Source of the DNA: Methanococcoides seepicolus
Lineage (GTDB): Archaea; Halobacteriota; Methanosarcinia; Methanosarcinales; Methanosarcinaceae
Assembly (NCBI RefSeq): GCF_023684405.1
Contig: NZ_JAGSOI010000019.1
Span: forward strand, 1 to 40,546
Direction of reading: 5' to 3'
DNA: 40,546 nt
Position numbers and translations under genes: made by a program. Below the pieces are notes generated by a model. It ran no database searches, was not told the origin of the DNA, and worked only from the letters and a program-made list of their open reading frames with translations. Positions 40,235 through 40,546 of this stretch are shown piece after piece (the stretch's first letter is position 1; the number at the start of each line of letters is the position of its first letter).

Positions 40235-40479
40235 TGGCAGAAAAAGAACATGAAGAACTTTCAGACGAAGAACTGGATGAACTGATGATGGAGCAGTCAA
40301 AAGCACCTGGCTGCAAAAAACACCGTGGCTATGGGAAGTTCGATAAACCACCGGTCAATAGGGGAGTTGCGGTCGCTTCTTCTGAAGAAGATGACGATGA
40401 GTGCAATGAAAAAGTAAAGGTAACTATTCAGCCTACCTATCGTCAATCTTGTATGACTGACTATAATACAAAAAATTAA
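40231..40479 (+). CDS. Small acidic hypothetical protein
   Basis: An 82-aa hydrophilic protein, not recognised. It has an acidic helix (EHEELSDEELDELMMEQ), then GCKKHRGYGKFDKPPVNRG, an SSEEDDDECNE stretch and a final TYRQSCMTDYNTKN. Three cysteines are scattered and form no clear motif. It is translationally coupled to the Nif3-like gene (ATGATG start overlapping TGA), so it probably accompanies that protein. Confidence 0.6.
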   Translation: MMAEKEHEELSDEELDELMMEQSKAPGCKKHRGYGKFDKPPVNRGVAVASSEEDDDECNEKVKVTIQPTYRQSCMTDYNTKN

Positions 40480-40494
40480 TTTGCAACCCTAAAA

Positions 40495-40545
40495 TCAAAC
40501 AATCGTTGGAACAAATGGCTTTCCATCGATTGCATCTTGAATAGC
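40495..40545 (-). CDS. 3' end of an unidentified minus-strand gene
   Basis: The last 16 codons before a TGA read AIQDAIDGKPFVPTIV. The remainder lies outside the window. The sequence looks coding and converges with the small acidic gene, but it is too short to name. Confidence 0.3.
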   Translation of the reverse strand, partial: AIQDAIDGKPFVPTIV

Positions 40546-40546
40546 T

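Overview
The window reads as a chromosomal segment of a methylotrophic methanogen of the order Methanosarcinales. The evidence is a complete formylmethanofuran dehydrogenase operon in the order fmdE-F-A-C-D-B, the two-protein homocysteine synthesis system with its UPF0280 partner, an FtsZ2-type FtsZ, archaeal TATA-box promoters, a PGF-CTERM surface protein, a TRAM RNA-chaperone gene and a geranylgeranyl reductase. The moderate A+T content and the cold-type TRAM gene would fit Methanococcoides or a close relative. That genus assignment is inference only.

Layout. 1-2.9 kb is accessory: the 5' part of an IS66-type transposase, a truncated PH-like gene, a DUF7544-like membrane protein, a possibly truncated lipoprotein, three decayed copies of one small cysteine-containing reading frame, and tRNA-Ser(UGA). 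3-6.7 kb holds an FKBP-type isomerase and the homocysteine synthesis operon. 6.8-14.7 kb is housekeeping: an AIM24-like protein, ftsZ2 behind a roughly 200-nt multi-hairpin element, a dihydropteroate-synthase-like protein, a TRAM protein, a geranylgeranyl reductase / gamma-glutamylcyclotransferase-like / radical SAM run, and EngB. 14.7-20.2 kb is variable: a frameshifted secreted protein behind a PGF-CTERM surface protein, a DUF6573 gene behind an interrupted ORF, a small islet bounded by tRNA-end-like direct repeats, a GNAT acetyltransferase, and a short ORF resembling the C-terminus of Cas1.

20.2-24.8 kb is the most interesting stretch. A helix-turn-helix regulator with four cysteines carries a 14-bp inverted repeat over its own promoter. 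The exact reverse complement of that repeat lies in the promoter of thi4. Downstream come an IscS-like protein lacking the pyridoxal-phosphate lysine, an IscU fused to a MIP18/DUF59 domain, and an unrecognised 95-aa protein. Together these look like an iron-sulfur and sulfur-trafficking locus.

25-31.8 kb is the formylmethanofuran dehydrogenase operon (first step of CO2 reduction, last step of methyl oxidation) followed by fdhD, whose product matures molybdo/tungsto-enzymes. 31.9-35.5 kb contains a NucS-like nuclease, a thioredoxin / zinc-binding DGC protein / UPF0718 permease operon behind two ArsR-type operators, and a CBS-zinc-ribbon protein. 35.6-40.5 kb carries a PAS-GAF histidine kinase, an AhpD-like protein, a ModD-like phosphoribosyltransferase, a Nif3-like protein and a small acidic protein. 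The window ends in the 3' tip of a further minus-strand gene.

All calls come from reading the sequence and from recalled family knowledge; no database search was run.
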